Origin: Dorea sp. CAG:317
GTDB lineage: Bacteria > Bacillota > Clostridia > Lachnospirales > Lachnospiraceae
Direction of reading: 5' to 3'
Assembly: GCA_000433535.1 (NCBI GenBank)
Contig: FR892670.1
Span: 122,436 to 146,679, forward strand
DNA length: 24,244 nt
Positions 1 through 7,926 of this stretch are shown here, piece after piece (position 1 is the stretch's first letter; each line of letters opens with the position of its first letter). The notes beneath the pieces were generated by a model. That model worked only from the letters and a program-made list of their open reading frames with translations, was not told the origin of the DNA and did no database searches. The translations under genes were made by a program, and so were the position numbers.

Positions 1-2
1 GG

Positions 3-422
3 GATGAACTGCAAGGCTTTCAGCTTGGAGTGGATGAATATATTTCCAAACCATTCAGCCCGAAGATTCTGGTGGCGCGGGTAGGAGCAATACTTAGAAG
101 AAGCAGAGCTCTTTCCGAGGAAGAGGTTACAGATGCAGGCGGAATTTTTATCGACAAAGCTGCTCATATGGTGAAAATTGACGGTAAGGAGATTGATCTG
201 AGTTTTAAAGAGTTTGAGCTCTTGGCATATTTTGTGGAAAATCAGGGCATTGCGTTGTCCAGAGAGAAGATTTTAAATAATGTATGGAACTATGATTATT
301 TTGGAGACGCAAGAACCATCGATACGCATGTGAAGAAGCTGAGAAGTAAACTGGGAGAGAAAGGAAACTATATTAAGACCATCTGGGGGATGGGGTATAA
401 GTTTGAGGTAGAGCAGCTATGA
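3..422 (+). CDS. OmpR/PhoB-family response regulator (5' end missing)
   Basis: This is the C-terminal part (139 codons) of a two-component response regulator; the reading frame is open to the window edge, so the true start lies upstream. The visible part begins at the end of the receiver domain, with the conserved switch lysine in DEYISKPFSP followed by a linker. An OmpR-type winged-helix DNA-binding domain follows, with the typical LSFKEFELLAYF, TIDTHVKKLRSKLG and WGMGYKFE signatures. The phosphoacceptor aspartate is outside the window. The stop codon overlaps the ATG of the kinase gene in ATGA, so the pair is translationally coupled and very probably cognate. A GTG at position 30 is only an internal valine. 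The target genes cannot be told from the sequence. Confidence 0.93.
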   Translation, partial: DELQGFQLGVDEYISKPFSPKILVARVGAILRRSRALSEEEVTDAGGIFIDKAAHMVKIDGKEIDLSFKEFELLAYFVENQGIALSREKILNNVWNYDYFGDARTIDTHVKKLRSKLGEKGNYIKTIWGMGYKFEVEQL

Positions 423-1894
423 AACGTTCCATTAAACGCCAGATGATCGTATTATTTACCGGATTGATCGTATGTGTATTTGTGGTGCTGTTTGTAGTCA
501 ATCTGAAGTTCTTAGGACCATACTATATCCAGAACAAAGAGACTGAGTTTGTGGAAATGTATGAAAAGCTGGATGATGCGCTTTTAAACGGAACCATCAA
601 GCAGACGGATACGATGACAGGGTTGCAGAATCTGGCAGAAAAACATAATATTTCCTTTTTGATTCTGGAAGGAATCAGCGGTGAAGACATTGATGTGATC
701 ACCAATGTGCGCGACATGAATCTATTGAAAAATCAGCTGATGGGATATCTTCTGAATCAGACGCAGAAGACGGGAAAGGTTCTGGAAAGCACAGAGAACT
801 ATCAGATCTATCAGGCCAAAGATCCATGGATGCAGACCGATTATATTGAAATGTGGGGAGTATTTGGAGACGGAAGCCATTTCTTAATACGAAGTCCGCT
901 GGAAAGTATTCAGGAGAGTGCGTCTATTTCGAATCGATTCCTGCTGGGCATGGGTTGTGTTGCCATTCTCGTGTGCGGAATCTTTGTCTGGTATTTTTCC
1001 AAGAGACTTACCAATCCGATCCGCGAACTTGCAGATCTGTCTAATCGCATGGCAGATCTTGATTTTGACGCGAAATATACGAGTGGAGGCGTCAATGAGA
1101 TCGGGGAGTTGGGAGCGAACTTCAATCGTATGTCCGAGAAATTAAAGAGTACCATTTCTGAATTAAAGAGCGCCAATAATCAGCTGCAGGAAGATATTGA
1201 GAGAAAAGAGAAGCTGGAGCAGATGAGAAATGATTTTATGGGAAATGTGTCTCACGAGCTAAAGACGCCTATCGCATTGATCCAAGGATATGCGGAAGGA
1301 TTGAAAGAAGGCGTTACCTGTGATAAAGAGAGCATGGAATTTTACTGCGATGTGATCATGGATGAGGCGGATAAAATGAACCGTATGGTGAAGAATCTTC
1401 TGACCTTGAACCAATTGGAATTCGGAGCGGATGAGATTGAGTTTGAGCGGTTTGACTTGACGGAAGTCATCCGGGGAGTTCTTCAAAGCATGGATATATT
1501 GGCGCAGCAGCAGGAGGCGAAGGTAATCTTCCATCAGACGGAGAAAGTCTATGTGTGGGCAGATGAGTTCAAGGTTGAACAGGTCATTCGCAATTATGTG
1601 AGCAACGCCTTTCATCATTTGGATGGAGAGTGTGTTGTAGAAGTGAAAATGACGCTGGAAGAAGACAAGGTAAAAGTAACAGTATTTAATACAGGAACTC
1701 CGATTCCTGAGGAGGATCTTCCTCATATATGGGATAAATTCTACAAGGTGGACAAAGCGCATACAAGAGAATACGGGGGAAATGGAATCGGTCTGTCAAT
1801 TGTAAAGGCAATCATGAAATCACTTCACCAACAATACGGAGTGAACAATTATGATAATGGTGTTGAATTTTGGTTTACTCTTGATGTAAAATAA
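419..1894 (+). CDS. Membrane sensor histidine kinase (HAMP-HisKA-HATPase_c)
   Basis: A 491-residue sensor kinase that would autophosphorylate on histidine and pass phosphate to the regulator encoded just upstream. It has a first membrane segment at about residues 8-31 and an extracytoplasmic sensing region of about 140 residues. A second membrane segment lies at about 174-194 and a HAMP linker to about 247. The dimerisation/phosphoacceptor helix contains SHELKTPIALIQGYAEGL, with the phosphorylated residue His279. The ATP-binding domain shows the N box (VEQVIRNYVSNAFHH) and the G boxes (GGNGIGLSIVKAIM). The start is fixed by the ATGA overlap with the regulator. The sizeable extracytoplasmic domain argues against the BceS type, which nearly lacks one, so it need not control the ABC block downstream. 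The ligand is unknown. Confidence 0.94.
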   Translation: MKRSIKRQMIVLFTGLIVCVFVVLFVVNLKFLGPYYIQNKETEFVEMYEKLDDALLNGTIKQTDTMTGLQNLAEKHNISFLILEGISGEDIDVITNVRDMNLLKNQLMGYLLNQTQKTGKVLESTENYQIYQAKDPWMQTDYIEMWGVFGDGSHFLIRSPLESIQESASISNRFLLGMGCVAILVCGIFVWYFSKRLTNPIRELADLSNRMADLDFDAKYTSGGVNEIGELGANFNRMSEKLKSTISELKSANNQLQEDIERKEKLEQMRNDFMGNVSHELKTPIALIQGYAEGLKEGVTCDKESMEFYCDVIMDEADKMNRMVKNLLTLNQLEFGADEIEFERFDLTEVIRGVLQSMDILAQQQEAKVIFHQTEKVYVWADEFKVEQVIRNYVSNAFHHLDGECVVEVKMTLEEDKVKVTVFNTGTPIPEEDLPHIWDKFYKVDKAHTREYGGNGIGLSIVKAIMKSLHQQYGVNNYDNGVEFWFTLDVK

Positions 1895-1926
1895 AAAACA
1901 TATTAGAGAGAAAGGCAGGATACAGC

Positions 1927-2532
1927 ATGATAGCGATCATAGATTATGATGCCGGAAATATAAAAAGTGTAGAGAAAGCGCTGAAGCGTCTTGGACAGGA
2001 CGTTAAGGTTACGAGGGACAGAGAGGAGATCTTACATGCGGATAAGGTGATTCTTCCGGGCGTCGGTTCCTTTGGTGACGCAATGGAGAAGCTTGTAAAT
2101 TATGGATTAAAAGATGTGATCTATGAAGTAGTAGACAAGAACATTCCGTTCCTTGGAATCTGTCTTGGAATGCAGCTTTTATTTGAGAGAAGTGATGAGA
2201 CTCCGGGAGTGGAAGGACTTGGAATCCTGAAGGGTGAGATTCTTCGTATCCCTGAGACTTTCGGGCTTAAGATTCCGCATATGGGATGGAATTCACTGAA
2301 TTTTCATGGAAATGGGAAGTTATTTAAAGGACTTCCGAGTGAGCCGTATGTATATTTTGTCCATTCTTACTATCTGAAAGCAGAAGAGGAAGAGATTGTG
2401 ACGGCAACTGCGGAATATGGCACTTGTATTCATGCATCTGTAGAGAAGGGACAGGTCTTCGGATGTCAGTTCCATCCTGAGAAGAGCAGTGATATTGGAA
2501 TTCAGATACTTCAGAATTTTGTGGAATTATAG
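1927..2532 (+). CDS. hisH: Imidazole glycerol phosphate synthase, glutamine amidotransferase subunit HisH
   Basis: HisH hydrolyses glutamine and channels ammonia to HisF for the fifth step of histidine biosynthesis, in the cytoplasm. The 201-residue length is normal. The class I glutaminase triad is intact: nucleophile Cys79 in FLGICLGMQLLFE, and His183 and Glu185 in QFHPEKSSDIG. The N-terminal IDYDAGNIKSVEKAL and PGVGSFGDAM motifs are typical of HisH. An AGGCAGGA ribosome-binding site precedes the ATG. The gene follows the kinase by only 32 bases, so it may be read from the same transcript, and hisF follows after 14 bases. The other histidine biosynthesis genes are not in this window. Confidence 0.97.
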   Translation: MIAIIDYDAGNIKSVEKALKRLGQDVKVTRDREEILHADKVILPGVGSFGDAMEKLVNYGLKDVIYEVVDKNIPFLGICLGMQLLFERSDETPGVEGLGILKGEILRIPETFGLKIPHMGWNSLNFHGNGKLFKGLPSEPYVYFVHSYYLKAEEEEIVTATAEYGTCIHASVEKGQVFGCQFHPEKSSDIGIQILQNFVEL

Positions 2533-2546
2533 GCGGAGGAAGAGCA

Positions 2547-3308
2547 ATGCATACGAAGAGAATTATTCCTTGTCTGGATGTACATAACGGGCGTGTAGTC
2601 AAGGGCGTTAATTTTGTGGATTTACAGGATGCCGGTGATCCGGTAGAGATCGGAATGGCATATGATAAAGAAGGAGCGGACGAACTTGTATTTCTTGATA
2701 TCACGGCGTCTTCGGATGGCAGAGAGACCGTGGTTGATATGGTGCGAAAAGTAGCGGAGAATGTATTTATTCCATTTACCGTGGGAGGAGGAATCCGTAC
2801 AGTAGATGATTTTAAAGCGCTTCTCAGAGAAGGAGCAGATAAAATCTCCATCAACTCATCTGCGATCAATACACCGAGACTGATTTCAGATGCTGCGGAT
2901 AAATTCGGAAGCCAGTGCGTGGTAGTTGCCATTGATGCCAAGAAGAGAGCGGATGGCAGCGGCTGGAATATTTATAAAAATGGCGGACGCATCGATGTAG
3001 GGATTGATGCGGTAGAATGGGCGCAAAAAGTGGAACGTCTGGGAGCCGGAGAGATTCTTCTTACAAGTATGGACGGAGATGGTACCAAGGCAGGATACGA
3101 GCTGGAGCTTACGAGAGCTATTGCAGAAGCAGTGTCTATTCCGGTGATCGCTTCCGGAGGCGCGGGCACGTTAGAGCATTTTTATGAAGCGTTGACAGAA
3201 GGAAAAGCAGATGCAGCGCTTGCAGCATCCCTCTTTCATTATAAAGAACTTACGATTCGGGAAGTGAAGGAATACTTGCGGAACAAGGGCGTATCTGTAA
3301 GATTGTAG
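2547..3308 (+). CDS. hisF: Imidazole glycerol phosphate synthase, cyclase subunit HisF
   Basis: HisF uses ammonia from HisH to convert PRFAR to imidazole glycerol phosphate and AICAR. It is a 253-residue (beta/alpha)8 barrel of normal length. The two catalytic aspartates of the family are present at the expected places: Asp11 in IIPCLDVHNGRVVKGVNF and Asp130 in VVAIDAKK. The phosphate-binding glycine-rich segments are also visible (FTVGGGIRTVDD and IPVIASGGAGTLEHF). A GGAGGAAGAG ribosome-binding site precedes the ATG. It is paired with hisH upstream, and ung starts 8 bases after its stop codon, so the three genes form a compact operon. Confidence 0.97.
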   Translation: MHTKRIIPCLDVHNGRVVKGVNFVDLQDAGDPVEIGMAYDKEGADELVFLDITASSDGRETVVDMVRKVAENVFIPFTVGGGIRTVDDFKALLREGADKISINSSAINTPRLISDAADKFGSQCVVVAIDAKKRADGSGWNIYKNGGRIDVGIDAVEWAQKVERLGAGEILLTSMDGDGTKAGYELELTRAIAEAVSIPVIASGGAGTLEHFYEALTEGKADAALAASLFHYKELTIREVKEYLRNKGVSVRL

Positions 3309-3316
3309 GAGGAGTT

Positions 3317-3988
3317 ATGGCAGCAATCAATAATGACTGGCTGGATGCTCTGAAAGATGAGTTTAAAAAGCCTTATTATAAAAAATTATTTGAAACGGTG
3401 AATCAGGAGTACCGGACACATCTTATATTTCCGCCTGCGGATGACATTTTTAATGCATTTCATTTGACACCGTTAAGCAAAGTGAAAGTAGTGATTCTCG
3501 GACAGGACCCATACCATAATCACGGGCAGGCACACGGGTTGTGTTTCTCAGTAAAAAAAGGTGTGGATATTCCGCCCTCTCTTGTTAACATTTATAAAGA
3601 GCTTCACGACGATCTGGGGTGCGCGATTCCGAATCATGGGTATCTCACAAAATGGGCAGAGCAGGGTGTGCTTATGCTAAATACGGTTCTTACTGTGCGT
3701 GCGCATGAAGCGAACTCGCATCGGGGAATCGGATGGGAAGAATTTACCGATGCAGCGATTATGGCATTGAACCGGCAGGATCGTCCCATTGTCTTTATCC
3801 TGTGGGGGGCTCCGGCGCAGCGCAAAGCGGCAATGCTGAATAATCCGAATCATTTGATTTTGAAGGCGCCTCATCCAAGTCCGCTTTCCGCATATCGCGG
3901 ATTCTTCGGGAGCAAGCCGTTCAGTCAGACAAATGAATTTCTGAAAGCAAACGGTGTGGAGCCGATTGACTGGCAGATAGAATCGTAG
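3317..3988 (+). CDS. ung: Uracil-DNA glycosylase (family 1)
   Basis: Ung removes uracil from DNA by cleaving the N-glycosidic bond, starting base-excision repair. The 223-residue protein has the family 1 water-activating motif GQDPYHNHGQAHGL with catalytic Asp64. It also has the minor-groove intercalation motif HPSPLSAYRGFFG with His186. The length is typical. The start codon follows an AGGAGG ribosome-binding site that overlaps the end of hisF, so translation of the two is probably coupled. It closes the hisHF-ung cluster and is followed by a likely terminator. Confidence 0.97.
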   Translation: MAAINNDWLDALKDEFKKPYYKKLFETVNQEYRTHLIFPPADDIFNAFHLTPLSKVKVVILGQDPYHNHGQAHGLCFSVKKGVDIPPSLVNIYKELHDDLGCAIPNHGYLTKWAEQGVLMLNTVLTVRAHEANSHRGIGWEEFTDAAIMALNRQDRPIVFILWGAPAQRKAAMLNNPNHLILKAPHPSPLSAYRGFFGSKPFSQTNEFLKANGVEPIDWQIES

Positions 3989-4001
3989 AAAATAATGAAA
4001 T

Positions 4002-4060
4002 AAAAATCTTCCATAGAAATCAGTAGTTTTATATTTGATATTCTTTGGGAGATTTTTTGT
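4002..4060 (+). terminator. Rho-independent terminator after ung
   Basis: An imperfect inverted repeat lies 14 bases after the ung stop codon. The left arm is 4002-4022 and the right arm about 4036-4057, around a loop of about 13 bases. Near the base, AAAAATCTTCC pairs with GGGAGATTTTT through a wobble pair. There is one bulge and one internal mismatch. A run of six T residues ends the structure. This fits the end of the hisH-hisF-ung transcript. The stem is AT-rich, so its strength is uncertain. Confidence 0.6.
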
Positions 4061-4235
4061 TGTAAAAAAGTGTGAAAAAATGTAATATAAAAATATAAAC
4101 TGAAAATAAAATAAAAAACAAATATAAATCAATCAATAGAATAAAAAATAAAATATAAACCGACTATTTAATGCCTGATAGACGATAAGATTTTGTGGAA
4201 AGAAGAAAAACTCAGACTTATATCAAGGAGCGCAT
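4061..4235 (+). other. AT-rich intergenic region upstream of the ABC transporter block
   Basis: This stretch is composed largely of A and T with many short A-runs and holds no gene. It must contain the promoter for the permease/ATPase operon. The best candidate I see is weak: TTGTAA at 4060-4065, then 17 bases, then TAATAT at 4083-4088, with four of six matches in each hexamer. A-tracts around it could act as an upstream element or a curved-DNA site. An AAGGAG ribosome-binding site sits just before the ATG at 4236. I see no convincing operator. Confidence 0.35.
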
Positions 4236-5717
4236 ATGAATACGTGGAAAAGAGCAGTCACTTATTTAGTGAAAAATAAAGTTAGATGTGTGTTGTTACT
4301 TTTGGTGTTGGCAGTTATCTCAACCATAATGATGTTCTCGTTGTGTCTTAAGAATGGCGTGCAGGAAAGTGTAGAGAATCTTCGAGAAACATATGGGAGT
4401 AATTTTGTTGTAAAAGAAGATGTGAAAAACGAAGGAGAACGTCCTCGATTTGATGAAAAAACAATCCAAAACATCTGCGATAACATACAAAAAACGGAAA
4501 AGATTCAAGATACTTGTATTGAAGTGAGACGACTATCTTTTTATTATGATAAATTGGAATTTCTACAAGGACTATCAGCTGAAGTAATGAAAATTGATGA
4601 AGATCCAGAAATGTTAGAAGAAGACTATTATTACACGAAAGTAATGATGCCATATGGTTATAACAAAAGTGAATTGAGCCATTATTTTCAGACCAATACG
4701 CTTGAGTTGATAGAAGGAAGGCATATCTGTGAAACAGACCGGAATGTGGTGATTATCTCGGATAAGGTGGCAGAGAAGAATCATTTGAAAATTGGAGATC
4801 ATATTACCGGCGAAGTGAGTGAACTGATTGCAAATGGCGGAGATATGAACATTATCTTGGGCAAGGTGGAGTTAGAAATCATAGGAATCTTTCATGCGAA
4901 TATTACACAGGTGACAAATGAATATACTATAGAATGGGAAATTATAGAAAATCTTCAATTTGTAGATGCTGTAACGATGGTGGAAATGACCAGAGTGTGC
5001 GATGAATATAATGACGAGGTTTGGTCACCGCTACCTGCAACACTATATTTTTATGTGGACAATCCGGATGAATTAGAGGCAATCATAAAGCGAGTGAAAG
5101 AGCGGGAGGATATCGACTGGGAGGGCTTGATGGTAGAGGTGAATGATTCTACTTACCAGTCAGCGCTTTCGCCACTACAGACCATTAATGGGTTAGCTGT
5201 TTTTCTGTTTGTTTTTATATTGATAGTTTGTGTTGTATTGTTGACACTGATTCTGCGAATGTGGATGAAAACCCGAAAAAAAGAAATGGGAATCTTATTG
5301 TCAATAGGAGTAGGGCAGAAAAAAATCATATGTCAGTTCTTATTAGAAGGTTTCATCATTCTTTTTATAGCAGTCCTCTTATCTGTTGGAGTAACAGCCA
5401 CAGTAAGTGACAAGGTAGGAAATCGGATTTTAGAGCAAATGAATGGAGCGGAAAAGAGCAGAAGGGAGCAACAGGAAGAAATCAAGGAACGGATAGAGAA
5501 AGGGGAAGTGGCATCAGAGGAAGAGTATATGACATTGGTGGATCAGCTGACAGTTGTGACAGAAGTAGAAGCACCGGAGGAACTAGCATGTAATCTTACT
5601 TACTCGAATGTTGTAACAACAGTGGTTATATTAATGATCGTGTTGATAATCGTTACGATAGTATCATCCAGAGAAATCTTGAAAATGCGCCCGAAGGATA
5701 TATTGTCCTCGGTATAG
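4236..5717 (+). CDS. FtsX/MacB-like ABC transporter permease (first of two)
   Basis: A 493-residue membrane protein with the four-helix FtsX/MacB layout. The membrane segments lie at about residues 18-38, 320-342, 366-388 and 458-479. A large extracytoplasmic domain of about 280 residues sits between the first two. The C-terminal end RPKDILSSV is typical of this permease class. Such permeases pair with a MacB/LolD-type ATPase and act in export of peptides or lipids, or in transmembrane mechanical signalling. Unusually, the loop between helices 3 and 4 (about residues 392-455) is long, highly charged and rich in E, K and R, unlike the short loop in the partner permease. The next permease starts after a 15-base gap, with the ATPase after that. 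The substrate cannot be told from sequence. Base composition is more AT-rich than in the flanking genes. Confidence 0.85.
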   Translation: MNTWKRAVTYLVKNKVRCVLLLLVLAVISTIMMFSLCLKNGVQESVENLRETYGSNFVVKEDVKNEGERPRFDEKTIQNICDNIQKTEKIQDTCIEVRRLSFYYDKLEFLQGLSAEVMKIDEDPEMLEEDYYYTKVMMPYGYNKSELSHYFQTNTLELIEGRHICETDRNVVIISDKVAEKNHLKIGDHITGEVSELIANGGDMNIILGKVELEIIGIFHANITQVTNEYTIEWEIIENLQFVDAVTMVEMTRVCDEYNDEVWSPLPATLYFYVDNPDELEAIIKRVKEREDIDWEGLMVEVNDSTYQSALSPLQTINGLAVFLFVFILIVCVVLLTLILRMWMKTRKKEMGILLSIGVGQKKIICQFLLEGFIILFIAVLLSVGVTATVSDKVGNRILEQMNGAEKSRREQQEEIKERIEKGEVASEEEYMTLVDQLTVVTEVEAPEELACNLTYSNVVTTVVILMIVLIIVTIVSSREILKMRPKDILSSV

Positions 5718-5732
5718 GGAAGGAATGATTCG

Positions 5733-7028
5733 ATGAAACCATACAAAAGAGCTTTTTTGTATATTACAAGAAAAAAGAATAGAAGTATTATTTTATTTTT
5801 TATTATGTGGGTGTGCGTGTTAAGCATACTAGTTGCAGGAACGGTTTGGAATCAGACCAGCTTTGCGGTGGGACAGTTGAAAGAAAAGTTAAGTGGATAT
5901 TTTACTATAATGCCGAATCGGGAAGTGGAAAATTCTTCAGAGCAATTGACAGATGAGTTTTGCCGGGACGTTATGAAAGAAGAAAATATATTAGCCTATA
6001 ATGGAAATGATGTATATTACATGAATGTTCCGGATTTGGTTCTGACATCAGGGATGTTTTCAGGACAAGGTGCGGAGGATGAAGCGCAAGTGACTCGTTT
6101 TATAAGTTGTACCAATTCTTTTTACAGTGAACAATTTTATACAGGAGAGATTGAATTGATAGAAGGAGAACATCTTCAAGGAGAAGATGAAGGAAAAGCA
6201 TTAGTATCGGAAACGCTTGCAAAAGAGAATCATTTACAGATCGGTGACACATTTACAAGTCGGGTAACAGAAGGAAATCAGGGATTGAACGATGCTGCGT
6301 TGGGAGAAATCTTTGAACATCAGATCAAAGGCATTTATCGTACCAATATCTCTAATGATACCTCGGGAAATGACGGGAATGCAGAACGTAATATTCCGGA
6401 TAATTTTATATTTGTAGATGCCAAAACGGATTATAAAGTAATGACAAAATTGCGAGGAGAAGAAGTAGACTGGTATCGGTATGGGGTTAATTTTTTTGTT
6501 CGGGATTCTGCGAATTTTGAGCAAACATTGAAAAAGATATTAGAAGATATTACGTTGCCGTCGGAATCTTACAGAATCGAGCAGAATAATGGCAAATATG
6601 AACAATCGGCAGAACCTATTGAAAAATTGACCCAAATAATGTCTGCATTTATTATTTCTGTATTGGTATTGAGTTCTTTGATTTTGTATTTGATTTTAGC
6701 AATGTGGATGAAAGATCGAAGACGGGAAATAGGTATTTATCTTGAAGTGGGAATAGAAAAAAAGAGCATTTTTATACAATTATTAATAGAAAGTGTGTGG
6801 ATCTATTTGGTTGCATTTGGTTTGGCAATACCGTGTGCAGTTGTGGTGATAAAGAATATAAATCACAGGCTTTGGGGAAATGAGATATTAGGAGTGGCCG
6901 GAATGAAAGCAACCCTTATTTTTTCAGTATTTGTAATAGAAGCACTGCTTATAGGATTATCTGTAATATTATCTTACATAAATGTGGTGAAAATGAATCC
7001 AAAAGACATACTTTCATCAAATGAATGA
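5733..7028 (+). CDS. FtsX/MacB-like ABC transporter permease (second of two)
   Basis: A 431-residue permease with the same topology as its upstream neighbour. Helices lie at about residues 16-39, 302-326, 346-372 and 395-418. A large extracytoplasmic domain separates the first two, and the C-terminus is VVKMNPKDILSSNE. Both proteins also share the short sequence LIEGxH in the outer domain (residues differ elsewhere) and a W-M-K motif after helix 2 (MWMKDRR here, MWMKTRK in the first). They therefore look like old paralogues that now form a heterodimer. The loop between helices 3 and 4 is short, unlike the first permease. The gene sits 43 bases before the ATPase gene. Function and substrate are unknown. 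Confidence 0.85.
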   Translation: MKPYKRAFLYITRKKNRSIILFFIMWVCVLSILVAGTVWNQTSFAVGQLKEKLSGYFTIMPNREVENSSEQLTDEFCRDVMKEENILAYNGNDVYYMNVPDLVLTSGMFSGQGAEDEAQVTRFISCTNSFYSEQFYTGEIELIEGEHLQGEDEGKALVSETLAKENHLQIGDTFTSRVTEGNQGLNDAALGEIFEHQIKGIYRTNISNDTSGNDGNAERNIPDNFIFVDAKTDYKVMTKLRGEEVDWYRYGVNFFVRDSANFEQTLKKILEDITLPSESYRIEQNNGKYEQSAEPIEKLTQIMSAFIISVLVLSSLILYLILAMWMKDRRREIGIYLEVGIEKKSIFIQLLIESVWIYLVAFGLAIPCAVVVIKNINHRLWGNEILGVAGMKATLIFSVFVIEALLIGLSVILSYINVVKMNPKDILSSNE

Positions 7029-7071
7029 TTTCATAGAGGAGATAGATTAGAAATGAAAGGAGGAGTTAATT

Positions 7072-7695
7072 GTGGTTGTATTAGAAGCGAAGCAGGTGGG
7101 ATATTATTATGATAAAAGGAAAAAGGTGCTTGAAGGAATTTCGCTGAAACTGGAACGTGGTAAATTTTATGCTATATCAGGACAATCCGGCTGTGGGAAA
7201 ACGACACTATTGTCTTTATTAGGAGGACTTGATGAACCAAAAGAAGGTGTGATCTTGTGCGAGGGAGAGAACATTTCAGAGAAGGGGCTTTCTTATCATC
7301 GAAAAAATCATGTTGCATTTGTATTTCAAAACTATAACCTGATTGAATATATGACGCCCAAGGAAAATGTGCTTTTGACTGCCAAAGAAGACCCTATGCC
7401 AATCTTAAGAAAATTAGGTATTAGTGATGAGGAAGCCAAAAGGAATGTGCTGAAACTATCAGGAGGGCAACAACAGCGAGTGGCGATTGCCAGAGCCTTA
7501 GCTAGTCAGGCTCCGATTATTTTGGCAGATGAGCCGACCGGAAATCTGGATGAAGATACTGCGGCGGAAATCACAGAAATTTTGAAAAAGAATGCACATG
7601 AATTGAATCGATGTGTAGTAGTAGTGACACATTCAGAAGCGGTGGCGAAAGAGGCAGATATTGTATTTCACCTACAACACGGAAGGTTGGAATAG
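7072..7695 (+). CDS. ABC transporter ATP-binding protein, MacB/LolD type
   Basis: A 207-residue ATPase that would power the two permeases encoded just upstream. The motifs are complete: Walker A GQSGCGKTTLLS (Lys43), Q-loop FVFQNYNLIEYMT, signature LSGGQQQRVAIARAL (from Leu129), Walker B IILADEPTGNLDE (Asp153, Glu154) and the switch histidine in VVVVTHSE. The LSGGQQQRVAIARA signature and short length are typical of the MacB/LolD/BceA group. I choose the GTG at 7072 because an AAAGGAGG ribosome-binding site lies 8 bases upstream and the first residues VVLEAKQVGYYY match the family start. The ATG at 7053 is in another frame. No clear terminator follows. Confidence 0.93.
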   Translation: MVVLEAKQVGYYYDKRKKVLEGISLKLERGKFYAISGQSGCGKTTLLSLLGGLDEPKEGVILCEGENISEKGLSYHRKNHVAFVFQNYNLIEYMTPKENVLLTAKEDPMPILRKLGISDEEAKRNVLKLSGGQQQRVAIARALASQAPIILADEPTGNLDEDTAAEITEILKKNAHELNRCVVVVTHSEAVAKEADIVFHLQHGRLE

Positions 7696-7771
7696 AGTTA
7701 GGGCATTGCAGTGAGAGATATGTGTTTGTTTGGTAGAAAAAGTTGGAATATTAAAAACTTCGAATAGGTTA

Positions 7772-7800
7772 TTGACATTATCCCTGCATGAGATTATGAT
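7772..7800 (+). promoter_or_regulatory. Sigma-A-type promoter of the metal-transport locus
   Basis: A near-consensus promoter: a perfect -35 TTGACA at 7772-7777, a 17-base spacer, and -10 TATGAT at 7795-7800. It lies about 127 bases upstream of the first P-type ATPase. The predicted start point, about 7807, falls at the edge of the inverted repeat at 7809-7832, so a bound repressor would block initiation. This is the strongest promoter match I see in the window. Confidence 0.8.
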
Positions 7801-7808
7801 ATAAATGA

Positions 7809-7832
7809 ACATATGAATAACTGTTCATATGT
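7809..7832 (+). promoter_or_regulatory. Probable ArsR/SmtB-family operator
   Basis: A perfect inverted repeat with 9-base arms ACATATGAA and TTCATATGT separated by TAACTG. Read on the other strand the core is TGAACAGTTATTCA, which agrees with the SmtB/ZiaR-type zinc-regulator operators as I remember them. It begins 8 bases after the -10 box. The likely ligand-free repressor is the ArsR/SmtB protein encoded at 10343-10702. Confidence 0.8.
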
Positions 7833-7926
7833 ATAACGTTTATCATTATCCTATCTTTTATGTCATGGAAATCATAGAAGAATATAGAATGAATATCGTA
7901 AGATTATTACAGACGGAGGCAGGGGT
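7833..7926 (+). other. 5' leader of the first P-type ATPase
   Basis: About 95 bases of untranslated leader lie between the operator and the ATG at 7927, and I see no gene or strong hairpin in them. A GGAGG ribosome-binding site at 7915-7919 sits 7 bases before the start codon. I recognise no known riboswitch here. Confidence 0.4.

Noticed and set aside
2324..2941. Open frame of 205 codons on the - strand across hisH/hisF
   Set aside because: It is the antisense shadow of two genes with intact catalytic residues, has low-complexity Ser/Pro/Thr-rich content, and shows no family resemblance.
419..7695. Two-component system as the regulator of the ABC block (Bce-like module)
   Set aside because: The kinase has a large extracytoplasmic domain unlike BceS, and hisH, hisF, ung and a terminator separate the two, so proximity alone does not support the link.
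7740..7761. Possible hairpin after the ABC ATPase (AAGTT/AACTT)
   Set aside because: Only five A/T-rich pairs and no T-tract, so it is too weak to call a terminator.
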